A DNA stretch of 64,000 bases from Bacteroidales bacterium. Its GTDB lineage: Bacteria; Bacteroidota; Bacteroidia; Bacteroidales; UBA932. Below, piece after piece: positions 34,914 to 41,904 of the stretch. Position numbers and translations under genes: made by a program. The first letter of the stretch is position 1. Every line of letters begins with the position of its first letter. Below the pieces are notes generated by a model. That model had not been told where the DNA came from, made no database searches, and saw nothing but the letters and a program-made list of their open reading frames with translations. The stretch is taken from positions 1 to 64,000 of the forward strand of contig JAFZED010000056.1 in assembly GCA_017560825.1 (NCBI GenBank), in the 5' to 3' direction.

Positions 34914-35943
34914 TCCTTTTAGCATATTGATAGAAGAACCAGTAGGTCTTGCCGTATTTCCTCTGCATAGGCTCCATAGCGCCATTGTATGAGGCTACCA
35001 TATTATTATAATCAGAGAATTCCTGGAGTACTTCAGGAGAGATGCCGAAATGGGCAAAATTTTCCTGTGTCATAGAAGCGCGCTGAGCAAGAAAGATCAG
35101 GACAGCCTCGTCGTAGAGACGCGAATCGTCCCTTGACGGATCATAATCCGCTATGAAACTTTCAAGATCCTTGACCAGGATGTCAAGGCACAGAAGGTAT
35201 TGTCTTGCAAGAAGATTGTCAGGATTTGATGCAAGAAGGCATTTCAGAACTATCCTGTAGTCGGACGGAGAGTGGACTACATCCGACTTGTGAACCAGTG
35301 TTCTCAAAGAGGCAAGTTCTCTTTTTACCTCTTTTGATTCCTGTCCGGGAATGTGGTCTGAGACCCATTTCTCACATCCGGGCTCTTCTGACAGAAGATG
35401 AAGGTACTTCAGCGCTGCCTCATCCTGACGGTTGACAAGGTTGATCTGTGCAAGACGCTTAAGGTAAGGGACTCCGAAATGTTCCGGTGAAAAGAGCTGC
35501 GCAAGCATAGCGCTGTGTTCGGCCATAGTCATCTCGCCCAGTCGGTACCACACCTCCGACGAAGCTGCGATCCTCAACTGGCCTGACTTTTCACCCACAG
35601 GAAGGAAAAGGCCTCTTTCGAATGGCTGATAATAGTACATCAGACTGTCAGCCAGGTGGCCCTCCATAGCCATAGCAAGGTTGTGATAATATGCGAATAT
35701 ATCCGAGGGACGAGACCCTTCTGTCAGAGACCTGACCTTGTCCCAATTGCCGTCAACAGCCTCCAGGACTGCTCCGAAGGCGGCATTCATATCTTCTCTC
35801 GGCTCGCCATAGAAATCCGACATCCGAGCCTCATCAAGGTGATGGGCTCTCTGCCATTGCTGCCTGTAATCGGGCACCTTATCCGCACAGCAGACAAACA
35901 GGAATGATAATATGAGTAGATTAAAAAACTTGTTCAATCTCAT
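34903..35943 (-). CDS. Soluble DUF6057-like lipoprotein lacking the membrane domain
   Basis: The frame is open to 35976, but Met12 (35943) gives a clean lipoprotein signal (LSFLFVCC). A -7 box (TATCTTTG, 35981-35974) would place transcription start downstream of 35976, which supports the later start. The protein is colinear with the C-terminal half of the DUF6057 paralogue at 36010: NLAMAMEGHLADSLM, WYRLGEMTMAEHS, RLAQINLVNRQDEAALKYL, YDEAVLIFLA and the ending YGKTYWFFYQY (compare FGNTYWFYYYY). It therefore seems to be the periplasmic helical-repeat part of DUF6057 carried as a separate lipoprotein. It leads the minus-strand cluster. Confidence 0.75.
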   Translation of the reverse strand: MRLNKFFNLLILSFLFVCCADKVPDYRQQWQRAHHLDEARMSDFYGEPREDMNAAFGAVLEAVDGNWDKVRSLTEGSRPSDIFAYYHNLAMAMEGHLADSLMYYYQPFERGLFLPVGEKSGQLRIAASSEVWYRLGEMTMAEHSAMLAQLFSPEHFGVPYLKRLAQINLVNRQDEAALKYLHLLSEEPGCEKWVSDHIPGQESKEVKRELASLRTLVHKSDVVHSPSDYRIVLKCLLASNPDNLLARQYLLCLDILVKDLESFIADYDPSRDDSRLYDEAVLIFLAQRASMTQENFAHFGISPEVLQEFSDYNNMVASYNGAMEPMQRKYGKTYWFFYQYAKRNVK

Positions 35944-35969
35944 TTTCAGTCTCTTTTTGAGAACTCGCG

Positions 35970-36002
35970 CTTGCAAAGATATTCATATTTTTGATAACTT
36001 TG
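35970..36002. promoter_or_regulatory. Divergent promoters between the two CxxCH clusters
   Basis: Plus strand: CTTG, 21 bases, then TAACTTTG (35995-36002); expected start near 36009. Minus strand: TATCTTTG (35981-35974) with no clear -33 box. Both -7 boxes match TAnnTTTG. They support start codons at 36028 (plus) and 35943 (minus) rather than the longest frames. Confidence 0.55.
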
Positions 36003-36027
36003 TTGATTATTGTTTCTATTATTTCCA

Positions 36028-37755
36028 ATGACCCGAAAGCAAAACATAATATGCTCGGCCCAGTCAGGGATTTTCACCCTGCTGGCATTTGCCTTCTTTA
36101 ATTTCGCATATCCCTATCACATCCATTATCAGGAACAGATGCAGATGTTCCGTTTCGGGCAGGACTATTTTATGGAGAGTCTTGCAGTACCGGGAGGATT
36201 CGGCGACTGGATCGGCGGATTCCTGGTGCAGTTCTTCTATTATGCCCCTGCCGGAGCTTTCATCCTGGCCGTCCTTCTTGGTCTGATCCAGTTTCTGACC
36301 TGGAAGAACATAGAGAAGAAATCATTTGCAGCCTATCCTCTGAGCCTCCTTCCTGCAGTGGGAATGTTCCTTTTCCTGTGCGATGAGAACGCCCTTGTGA
36401 CGGCTTCCGTTGCCGTCATCGCCTCGCTGACGTCGGCATATCTGCTTATGAAGATCAGCAAGGCAGGTCTTCGCAACCTTATCACCATCCTGGGTATGCC
36501 GGTGATGTATTTCCTTTTCGGAAGCATAAGCATTCTGGTTCCGGTGACAGTGGCCATCAATATATGCCTGCGCAAGGAAGACCGCAGGTCTGTCCTTATA
36601 TTTTCACTTGCTGCACTTGCGATGGCGGTTGCGCTTCCGCTGATTTTCCGTACATTCAGTCCATATCCTCTTATCAGGCTTGTCTTCGGCGTACATTATC
36701 ACCGCTACCATCACGCAATTCCGCTGATGGCGTGGGTTTCCGTCCTCCTCGTGCCTGCTGCGATGCTTCTTGCGGCGGCATTCAGAAAAGACAGGATGAT
36801 GGCCGCAGGACTTGCCCTTGTCATAGTTTCTGCTGCAGGACTTACCCCGTTGTTTGCAGATATGGACAAGGAAAAGCTCTTCGGCTATGACTTTATGGCA
36901 AGGATGGGACAGTGGAACAAAATTCTTACGGTCTCGAGCAAAAGCGCTCCGGACTCCCCTATAGCTGTGGAATGTACCAACCTTGCACTTGCCAAGACAG
37001 GGCATATGGCCAGCGATATGTTCCGCTTCTTCCAGAACGGCCCTGCAGGACTGCTGCCGGAGTTTACAAGAGACCATTTCTCACCGGTTCCGACCGGAAC
37101 GGTCTACTATCATCTGGGTATGGTCAACACCGCCCAGACCTTCTTCTTTGAGGCACAGGAAGGTGCCCCTGACTTTCAGAAGAGCGCAAGGCTCACTCAG
37201 GCTTTGGCCAAGACAAATCTCATAAACGGAGATTATGAGGTGGCAAGAAAGTATGTCGGAGCACTCAAGCAGACGCTTTTCTACAGGAAGTGGGCGAAAG
37301 AGACTGAGCTCCTGCTGGACAACCCGGGAAGGATCAATCAAGTACCCGAATACGCCTGGCTGCGTTCTGTCAGGATGAAGGAACACGATTTTATGTTCAG
37401 CCAGGAAGAGATGGACTCTATGCTGGGTCTGCTTTATCTGGAGAACGAGTCCAACACGATGGCTATGGACTATCTGTTGGCCTGGTGCCTCCTGCGCAAG
37501 GATCTTCCTCGCTTCTTCGAGTGTCACAAGCTCTTGAAGACAGGATATGACGCCAGACATTACCAGGAAGCCATCGTGCTTTACTGGGCCCTTACGCACG
37601 AAGGTCCTGAAGGTATGCCTGAATTCGTATCCAGAAACACGGCAGCAGGTTTCACAAAGTTCCTCACCGCGCTCCAGTCCGGAAGAGATGAGGCCGCAAT
37701 GCAGAGAGAATTCGGAAACACTTACTGGTTCTACTATTATTACAGATTCAAATGA
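36028..37755 (+). CDS. DUF6057-family membrane protein, full length
   Basis: The frame is open from an ATG at 36010, but the promoter spacing and the sequence MTRKQNIICSAQSG favour Met7 (36028). The N-terminal half has eight or nine membrane segments, starting with the conserved block RFGQDYFMESLAVPGGFGDW. The C-terminal 280 residues are soluble helical repeats (AVECTNLALAKTGH, VYYHLGMVNTAQTFFF, ALAKTNLINGDYEVARKY) ending FGNTYWFYYYYRFK. The stop overlaps the start of the CxxCH propeller gene by four bases, so both are coupled. The family's function is unknown; the recurrent partnership suggests a membrane platform for the propeller lipoprotein. Confidence 0.85.
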   Translation: MTRKQNIICSAQSGIFTLLAFAFFNFAYPYHIHYQEQMQMFRFGQDYFMESLAVPGGFGDWIGGFLVQFFYYAPAGAFILAVLLGLIQFLTWKNIEKKSFAAYPLSLLPAVGMFLFLCDENALVTASVAVIASLTSAYLLMKISKAGLRNLITILGMPVMYFLFGSISILVPVTVAINICLRKEDRRSVLIFSLAALAMAVALPLIFRTFSPYPLIRLVFGVHYHRYHHAIPLMAWVSVLLVPAAMLLAAAFRKDRMMAAGLALVIVSAAGLTPLFADMDKEKLFGYDFMARMGQWNKILTVSSKSAPDSPIAVECTNLALAKTGHMASDMFRFFQNGPAGLLPEFTRDHFSPVPTGTVYYHLGMVNTAQTFFFEAQEGAPDFQKSARLTQALAKTNLINGDYEVARKYVGALKQTLFYRKWAKETELLLDNPGRINQVPEYAWLRSVRMKEHDFMFSQEEMDSMLGLLYLENESNTMAMDYLLAWCLLRKDLPRFFECHKLLKTGYDARHYQEAIVLYWALTHEGPEGMPEFVSRNTAAGFTKFLTALQSGRDEAAMQREFGNTYWFYYYYRFK

Positions 37756-39197
37756 TGAAAAGGACACTTTATATATTGTTGTCGGCCATCCTGGCACTCA
37801 GTTCCTGCTACAGGTTTGACCCGACTGAAGCCCGTTATACTGACGGGCCTATATGGCCTGACTATATGGATGTAACCGTTCCGGTAGGGATCGCCCCACT
37901 GAATTTCTGCTACACAGCGGCAGAAGGCCCTGTGCCCGTGACGACTTTCACATATGGAGACAGAAGCATAGCCATAAAAGGACGTGAGGTCGTGTGGAAA
38001 GACAGGCAGTGGAAGAATATGCTCGAAGCGGCCAAGGGCGGCGACATCATCGTCAGAAGCAGCGTCCTGCCTGAAGAGTGGCGCATCCACGTGTCGGAAG
38101 ATGAGATCGACTACGGCATAAACTACCGTCTCCTCGCTCCCGGCTACGAGGTCTACAGCAAGATGGGAATATACGAAAGGGAGCTTTCCAGCTACAAGGA
38201 AAGGGCCTTGATCGAGAACACCCAGTTCGACGGCTGTGTAAACTGCCACGCCTACAACAGAGGCAACCCCGACAACTACAGTCTGCACATCAGAGGCAGT
38301 CACGGAGCGACACTCATCAATCTGGAGGGCGAGCTGGAGGCCTATAACACAAAGACAGACAGCACACTGGGATTCTGCGTCTATCCATACTGGCATCCTG
38401 ACGGCGAGTACATAGCCTATTCTTCAAACAACACGCGTCAGGGCTTCCACGTCCTGGCAGACAAACTCATCGAGGTGTTCGACCTTGACTCCGACCTTCA
38501 GGTCTATGATGTGGAAAACAACACTCTCATAAGTTCCCAGTCCATCAAGCAGAAAAACGTCTGGGAAACCTTCCCGGCCTTCTCTGCAGACGGAAAGACC
38601 TTGTACTTCTGCGCCGCAACCCCTAAGTCCATACCTTCAGAAACCGAGCAGATCAAGTACAACCTCTGCAAGGTTGACTTTGACGCTGCCACAGGAACAA
38701 TCGGTTCAAAAGTCGACACACTCATATTCGCCGAGAAAATGGGCAAAAGCGTGTCTTTCCCTAAGCCGTCGTACGACGGAAGATTCCTCGTATATACACT
38801 GTCCGACTACGGCAACTTCAGCATATGGCACCACGAGGCTGACCTTTGGATCCTTGACCTTATGACGGGAGAGTCGCGTCCTTTGGACAAGGCGAACAGT
38901 CCGGACACTGAGTCCTATCACGGATGGTCATCGAACAGCCGCTGGCTTATGTTCAGCAGCCGAAGGGACGACGGGCTATATACAAGACTTTATTTCAGCC
39001 ATATCGATGAAGACGGCCAGGAGAGCAAGCCGTTTATGCTGCCTCAGAAGCACCCTCTGCACTACTACAGCTACCAGAACCGCTCATACAACGTGCCTGA
39101 GTTCGTGACAGGTCCTGTAGAGCTTGACAGGGTGGAGGCAGAGAAGAAGATAAACTCGACAGAACGCGTCCAGTTCGGATTCCGTATGTCAGAATAA
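37752..39197 (+). CDS. CxxCH-containing TolB-like (PD40) propeller lipoprotein, copy 3
   Basis: The 481-residue protein has a lipobox (LALSSC, Cys19), the signature IWPDYMDVTVPVGIAPLNF (34-52), the heme-type motif CVNCH (162-166) followed by YSLHIRGSHGATL, and a propeller with YWHPDGEYIAYS, PAFSADGKTLYFCAAT, SYDGRFLVYTLSD and WSSNSRWLMFSSRR. It is closest in pattern to copy 1 (22917-24386), even though that copy sits in the glycan locus 13 kb away. The gene overlaps the DUF6057 stop codon by four bases and is followed 40 bases later by an S1/P1 nuclease gene. Confidence 0.87.
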   Translation: MMKRTLYILLSAILALSSCYRFDPTEARYTDGPIWPDYMDVTVPVGIAPLNFCYTAAEGPVPVTTFTYGDRSIAIKGREVVWKDRQWKNMLEAAKGGDIIVRSSVLPEEWRIHVSEDEIDYGINYRLLAPGYEVYSKMGIYERELSSYKERALIENTQFDGCVNCHAYNRGNPDNYSLHIRGSHGATLINLEGELEAYNTKTDSTLGFCVYPYWHPDGEYIAYSSNNTRQGFHVLADKLIEVFDLDSDLQVYDVENNTLISSQSIKQKNVWETFPAFSADGKTLYFCAATPKSIPSETEQIKYNLCKVDFDAATGTIGSKVDTLIFAEKMGKSVSFPKPSYDGRFLVYTLSDYGNFSIWHHEADLWILDLMTGESRPLDKANSPDTESYHGWSSNSRWLMFSSRRDDGLYTRLYFSHIDEDGQESKPFMLPQKHPLHYYSYQNRSYNVPEFVTGPVELDRVEAEKKINSTERVQFGFRMSE

Positions 39198-39237
39198 CAG
39201 CAAACACATTTGATCAATCATATTAAAAACTCACATT

Positions 39238-40044
39238 ATGAAACGTTTTCTTATTCCGATACTGAGCATCGCGATGCTCTTTAATCTCACATCAGCATTT
39301 GCCTGGGGACCTGTAGGCCACGATGTGGTGGCCTCGATCGCAGAGCAGAACCTCACACGCAAGGCAAAGCGCAACATCACAAAGCTTCTTGAAGGCAAGT
39401 CCATCGTGTACTATTCTTCCTGGATGGACAACATCCAGAACTCACCTTACTGGGAGAACGGCTACAACAAGACCAAGACCTGGCACTATGCAAACGTAGA
39501 CAAGGGCCACACCTACGAGACAATGACCAAGAATCCTGACGGAGACGTCGTGACAGCACTCGAATTCCTCACCAAGGAGCTCACAGAGAACTATGACAAC
39601 CTCACCGACAGTATGAGAGTGGACTATGTCAAGATGATCGTTCACCTTGTGGGTGACCTCCACTGCCCTATGCACGCCGGAAGACTTTCTGACAGAGGCG
39701 GAAACAACGTGAGAGTGAAGTGGTTCGGCCAGAGAAGCAGTCTCCACTCGGTCTGGGACAGCAAGATCGTGGAGTCAGCAAGAAGATGGGGCTACAAGGA
39801 GTGGACAGAGCACCTCGACAGAGCTGACAGGAAGTTCAGAAAGAGCGTTATGCGCGGCACCTACCAGGAGTGGTTCAAGGAGACCGTGAACGGAGCGGCA
39901 TCAATATATGAATATGTCGAGGCCCTCGGAGAGGAGCCGAACCTTTCATATCAGTTCGTATATGACTTCTCGCCACTGCTCGAGGACAGGCTTATGATCG
40001 GCGGCTACCGCCTTGCCTACGTCCTGAACACAATCTTCGGCTAG
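39238..40044 (+). CDS. S1/P1-family zinc nuclease, exported
   Basis: A 268-residue exported nuclease that would degrade single-stranded nucleic acids or 3'-nucleotides outside the cytoplasm. The signal peptide ends TSAFA, so that the mature protein begins with Trp23; the free N-terminal Trp is a zinc ligand in this family. Other ligands are visible: His28 (GPVGHD), Asp64 (SSWMD), His83 (WHYANVD), and the HLVGDLHCPMHAG block with its two His and one Asp, then GGNNVRVKWFG and LHSVWDSKIVE. Length matches the family. It is the last gene of the plus-strand cluster and is followed by a terminator. Confidence 0.93.
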   Translation: MKRFLIPILSIAMLFNLTSAFAWGPVGHDVVASIAEQNLTRKAKRNITKLLEGKSIVYYSSWMDNIQNSPYWENGYNKTKTWHYANVDKGHTYETMTKNPDGDVVTALEFLTKELTENYDNLTDSMRVDYVKMIVHLVGDLHCPMHAGRLSDRGGNNVRVKWFGQRSSLHSVWDSKIVESARRWGYKEWTEHLDRADRKFRKSVMRGTYQEWFKETVNGAASIYEYVEALGEEPNLSYQFVYDFSPLLEDRLMIGGYRLAYVLNTIFG

Positions 40045-40077
40045 GAGCTCGGCACCCCCGAAAACACCAAGATACAG

Positions 40078-40111
40078 ATTATGCCTGCTGCATTTCAACA
40101 GCAGGCATAAT
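40078..40111 (+). terminator. Terminator behind the S1/P1 nuclease gene
   Basis: A perfect 13-bp stem (attatgcctgctg with cagcaggcataat) and an eight-base loop lie 34 bases after the stop codon. The stem is strong; the following T-run is weak (ttcgtat). Confidence 0.75.
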
Positions 40112-40216
40112 TCGTATACAGCCAGCTCTCTGGAATCCGACTCTGGCGAAACAACTTAATCTGACACTGACATAATAACTTGCTGTTCAACAATCAGCAA
40201 ACCAATCGCCGGCATA

Positions 40217-40352
40217 GACTTAGTGTCCTCAGAGGCAGTTGGCGCACTCGGGTGTTGTGTTACGTCACACCTAGGTGCAGCGATGTGGCTTAGAGTACTC
40301 TCAGAGGTAGTTCGATGCACTTAGGTGTACCTCTAAATTACACCCGGGTGCA
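40217..40352. repeat. Tandem pair of 63- and 66-bp palindromic elements
   Basis: Copy 1 (40217-40279) begins gacttagtgt and copy 2 (40287-40352) begins ggcttagagt. Both continue with ctcagaggcagtt or ctcagaggtagtt, then a gcac[tc]...gggtgt arm and end in an acacc...ggtgca arm, so each can fold on itself. The copies have diverged in the middle. No open frame crosses both. Function unknown. Confidence 0.6.
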
Positions 40353-40378
40353 TATGAGTATCAGTTTATGTTTTGCCT

Positions 40379-40420
40379 CCGTGACGAAGGTATTTTCGCC
40401 AAAAAACGTGCGTCGCTGCA
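40379..40420. repeat. Degenerate copy of the 3889-4064 palindromic unit
   Basis: The sequence starts ccgtgacgaaggtatttt and ends gtgcgtcgctgca, matching the left arm, the T-rich centre and the right arm of the units at 3889-4064, with decay in the left arm. Confidence 0.5.
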
Positions 40421-40559
40421 AGGGAAGGTCAAAGTAACCAAGGTAACGCAAATACTTGGTGAATTCGCACATTTTTCTATGGAATTCGATCATTTTTAGT
40501 ACGAACTCTCCAAAATTACCGCAATTCTTGGAGGATTAGCGAAACAGGCATATACTGAA

Positions 40560-40760
40560 ACTGAAAGCGGGTTTCAATAACTACAGCGGCCTTTATCTGT
40601 CAGCAGCCTTCCCCTGCAATCGCACAAAGCAGCCAGCGCGAACCCTTCGGGTTTCGTTCGCGCTGGTTGCTTTGAGTCGCCGGCCTTGGTTGTGGCCGGT
40701 GATGGTGCGCCGCAGACTAAATAGTGATCGGCCGGCGTATTCGCCGACCACGTCCTATTT
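40560..40760. other. GC-rich structured block without a gene
   Basis: A long imperfect hairpin at 40625-40674 (arms caaagcagccagcgcgaac and gttcgcgctggttgctttg, one G-U pair, with an inner aaccc-ttc-gggtt) is followed by ccggcc...ggccgg (about 40682-40701) and ggccggcg...cgccgacc (about 40730-40750). Three hairpins in a row and a base composition unlike the AT-rich flanks suggest a structured RNA or a mobile-element remnant. I cannot identify it. The 90-codon frame at 40672 is not protein-like. Confidence 0.4.
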
Positions 40761-40902
40761 TATTTTCATATCCATTTTACATATGTCAAAAGCAGATTCT
40801 TATAAGCGGCACCCATATTCCAAAACGTCCCTATCTCCGAGAAGCACATCAACTAATAGTCCTGGTGAAGATTTGAGGTCTAAGGTTCACTACTGTCACT
40901 CG

Positions 40903-41024
40903 AATCCTCGCAGAATAATCGAGTTTTTTTTCTGCAAGGATTGATGTTTGGGAGAGAAATTGCCGGTTTTGAGCAGACTTTTGGAATCCTCGCAAAAGAA
41001 AACGCAATTTCTTCTGCGAGGATT
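40903..41024. repeat. Pair of related hairpins (aatcctcgca type)
   Basis: Hairpin A (40903-40942) has arms aatcctcgcaga and tctgcaaggatt. Hairpin B (40985-41024) has arms aatcctcgcaaaagaaa and tttcttctgcgaggatt. Both use the same arm sequence, so they are copies of one palindromic element separated by about 40 bases. There is no gene between them. Confidence 0.55.
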
Positions 41025-41117
41025 TAGAACTCCGCTGCCGGTCGGCATCGGAGTCGGACAAATAACGAGGGGACCAGCTATCAGGTAGCCAAAAGAAGTA
41101 TGCCCTCAGGCAGTAAA

Positions 41118-41161
41118 GAGGGGTGTACCCTCAGGCTGGGAAGCCGGAGGATACACCCCTC
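41118..41161 (-). terminator. Terminator behind the HdeD-like gene
   Basis: The arms gaggggtgta and tacacccctc pair over ten bases, with further partial pairing (ccctc/ggag) inside. It lies 23 bases beyond the stop codon of the minus-strand membrane protein gene. No clear T-run follows. Confidence 0.6.
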
Positions 41162-41184
41162 AACCAACACCACACTACTATAAG

Positions 41185-41781
41185 TTAGAACGCGGAATCC
41201 GGGTCGAAATGAGTGTGGACCTCTTTGAGGGTCTTTGCCAAGACGCACAGGAGGATTCCAAACACTATCAATCCTATTCCCGCAAGCACCACTACTGTTG
41301 CAATTCCCGCACCGAACGGGTTGACAAGGACGATAATCGACAAGGCCAGCAGCAGGATTCCTCCTCCGGTAAGCCAGCCAGTTCCCCTTATTCCGAATGT
41401 GTCAAGTTCACCTGCCAGTCCGATGAGGATGAAACTGTTGTACAGCATCCAGAATCCCATCATTATAGGAAGCAGCACAAGCGTGATCTCCGGATAGACA
41501 CAAAGGAAGATGCCGAGCACCACATCAAGCACACCGCCGATGATGACATAGCTCTTCATCATAAAGAAATTGTCGCTTGTAGAGGCAGCAATAAGCTTGG
41601 CAGAGCCCACAACAAGCATAAGGACTCCGAACAGGATGCTCAGCACCACATAGCTCTGAAGAGGGAAAAAGAAGACCGCAATGCCGAGGATGATCCCAAG
41701 CACTCCGGCAATTGCGAAGATCCACCAATGACGAATAGCCCTTGAGGCTCTCTTGGTAATGTTGTCGAATCGATGTTTCAT
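41185..41781 (-). CDS. HdeD-like / DUF308 membrane protein
   Basis: The 198-residue protein has six hydrophobic segments arranged as three similar pairs (FAIAGVLGIILGIAVFFFP, SYVIIGGVLDVVLGIFLCVYP, GGILLLALSIIVLVNP), each pair ending in a Pro. This is the repeated DUF308 pattern of E. coli HdeD, an inner-membrane protein linked to acid resistance. It has short charged ends (MKHRFDNITKRASR; LKEVHTHFDPDSAF). It is a single-gene unit with a terminator behind it. A stress role is known for HdeD only; here it is suggested by family. Confidence 0.85.
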   Translation of the reverse strand: MKHRFDNITKRASRAIRHWWIFAIAGVLGIILGIAVFFFPLQSYVVLSILFGVLMLVVGSAKLIAASTSDNFFMMKSYVIIGGVLDVVLGIFLCVYPEITLVLLPIMMGFWMLYNSFILIGLAGELDTFGIRGTGWLTGGGILLLALSIIVLVNPFGAGIATVVVLAGIGLIVFGILLCVLAKTLKEVHTHFDPDSAF

Positions 41782-41848
41782 AACTCTAATAATTAATCAT
41801 ATGAAACGCCCGATTCAAGTATTATGCTAAACGAGGCGATATAAAAAA

Positions 41849-41885
41849 ATGATGACCGAATCTGAGATTCAGAATCGGTCATCAT
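41849..41885 (-). terminator. Terminator of the twelve-gene operon
   Basis: The arms atgatgaccga (41849-41859) and tcggtcatcat (41875-41885) pair perfectly around a loop that can pair further, followed on the minus strand by a run of T (41849-41843). It lies 20 bases beyond the stop codon of the last operon gene. Confidence 0.85.
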
Positions 41886-41904
41886 CGTATCTATAGGATC
41901 TTTA

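Noticed and set aside
40890..40925. tRNA-like string (ggttcac...cgaatcctcg)
   Set aside because: No acceptor stem, anticodon arm or CCA; the sequence is one arm of a repeated hairpin.
40672..40944. 90-codon plus-strand open frame in the palindromic intergenic region
   Set aside because: It crosses two hairpins, has low-complexity S/P/R composition and no start signals.
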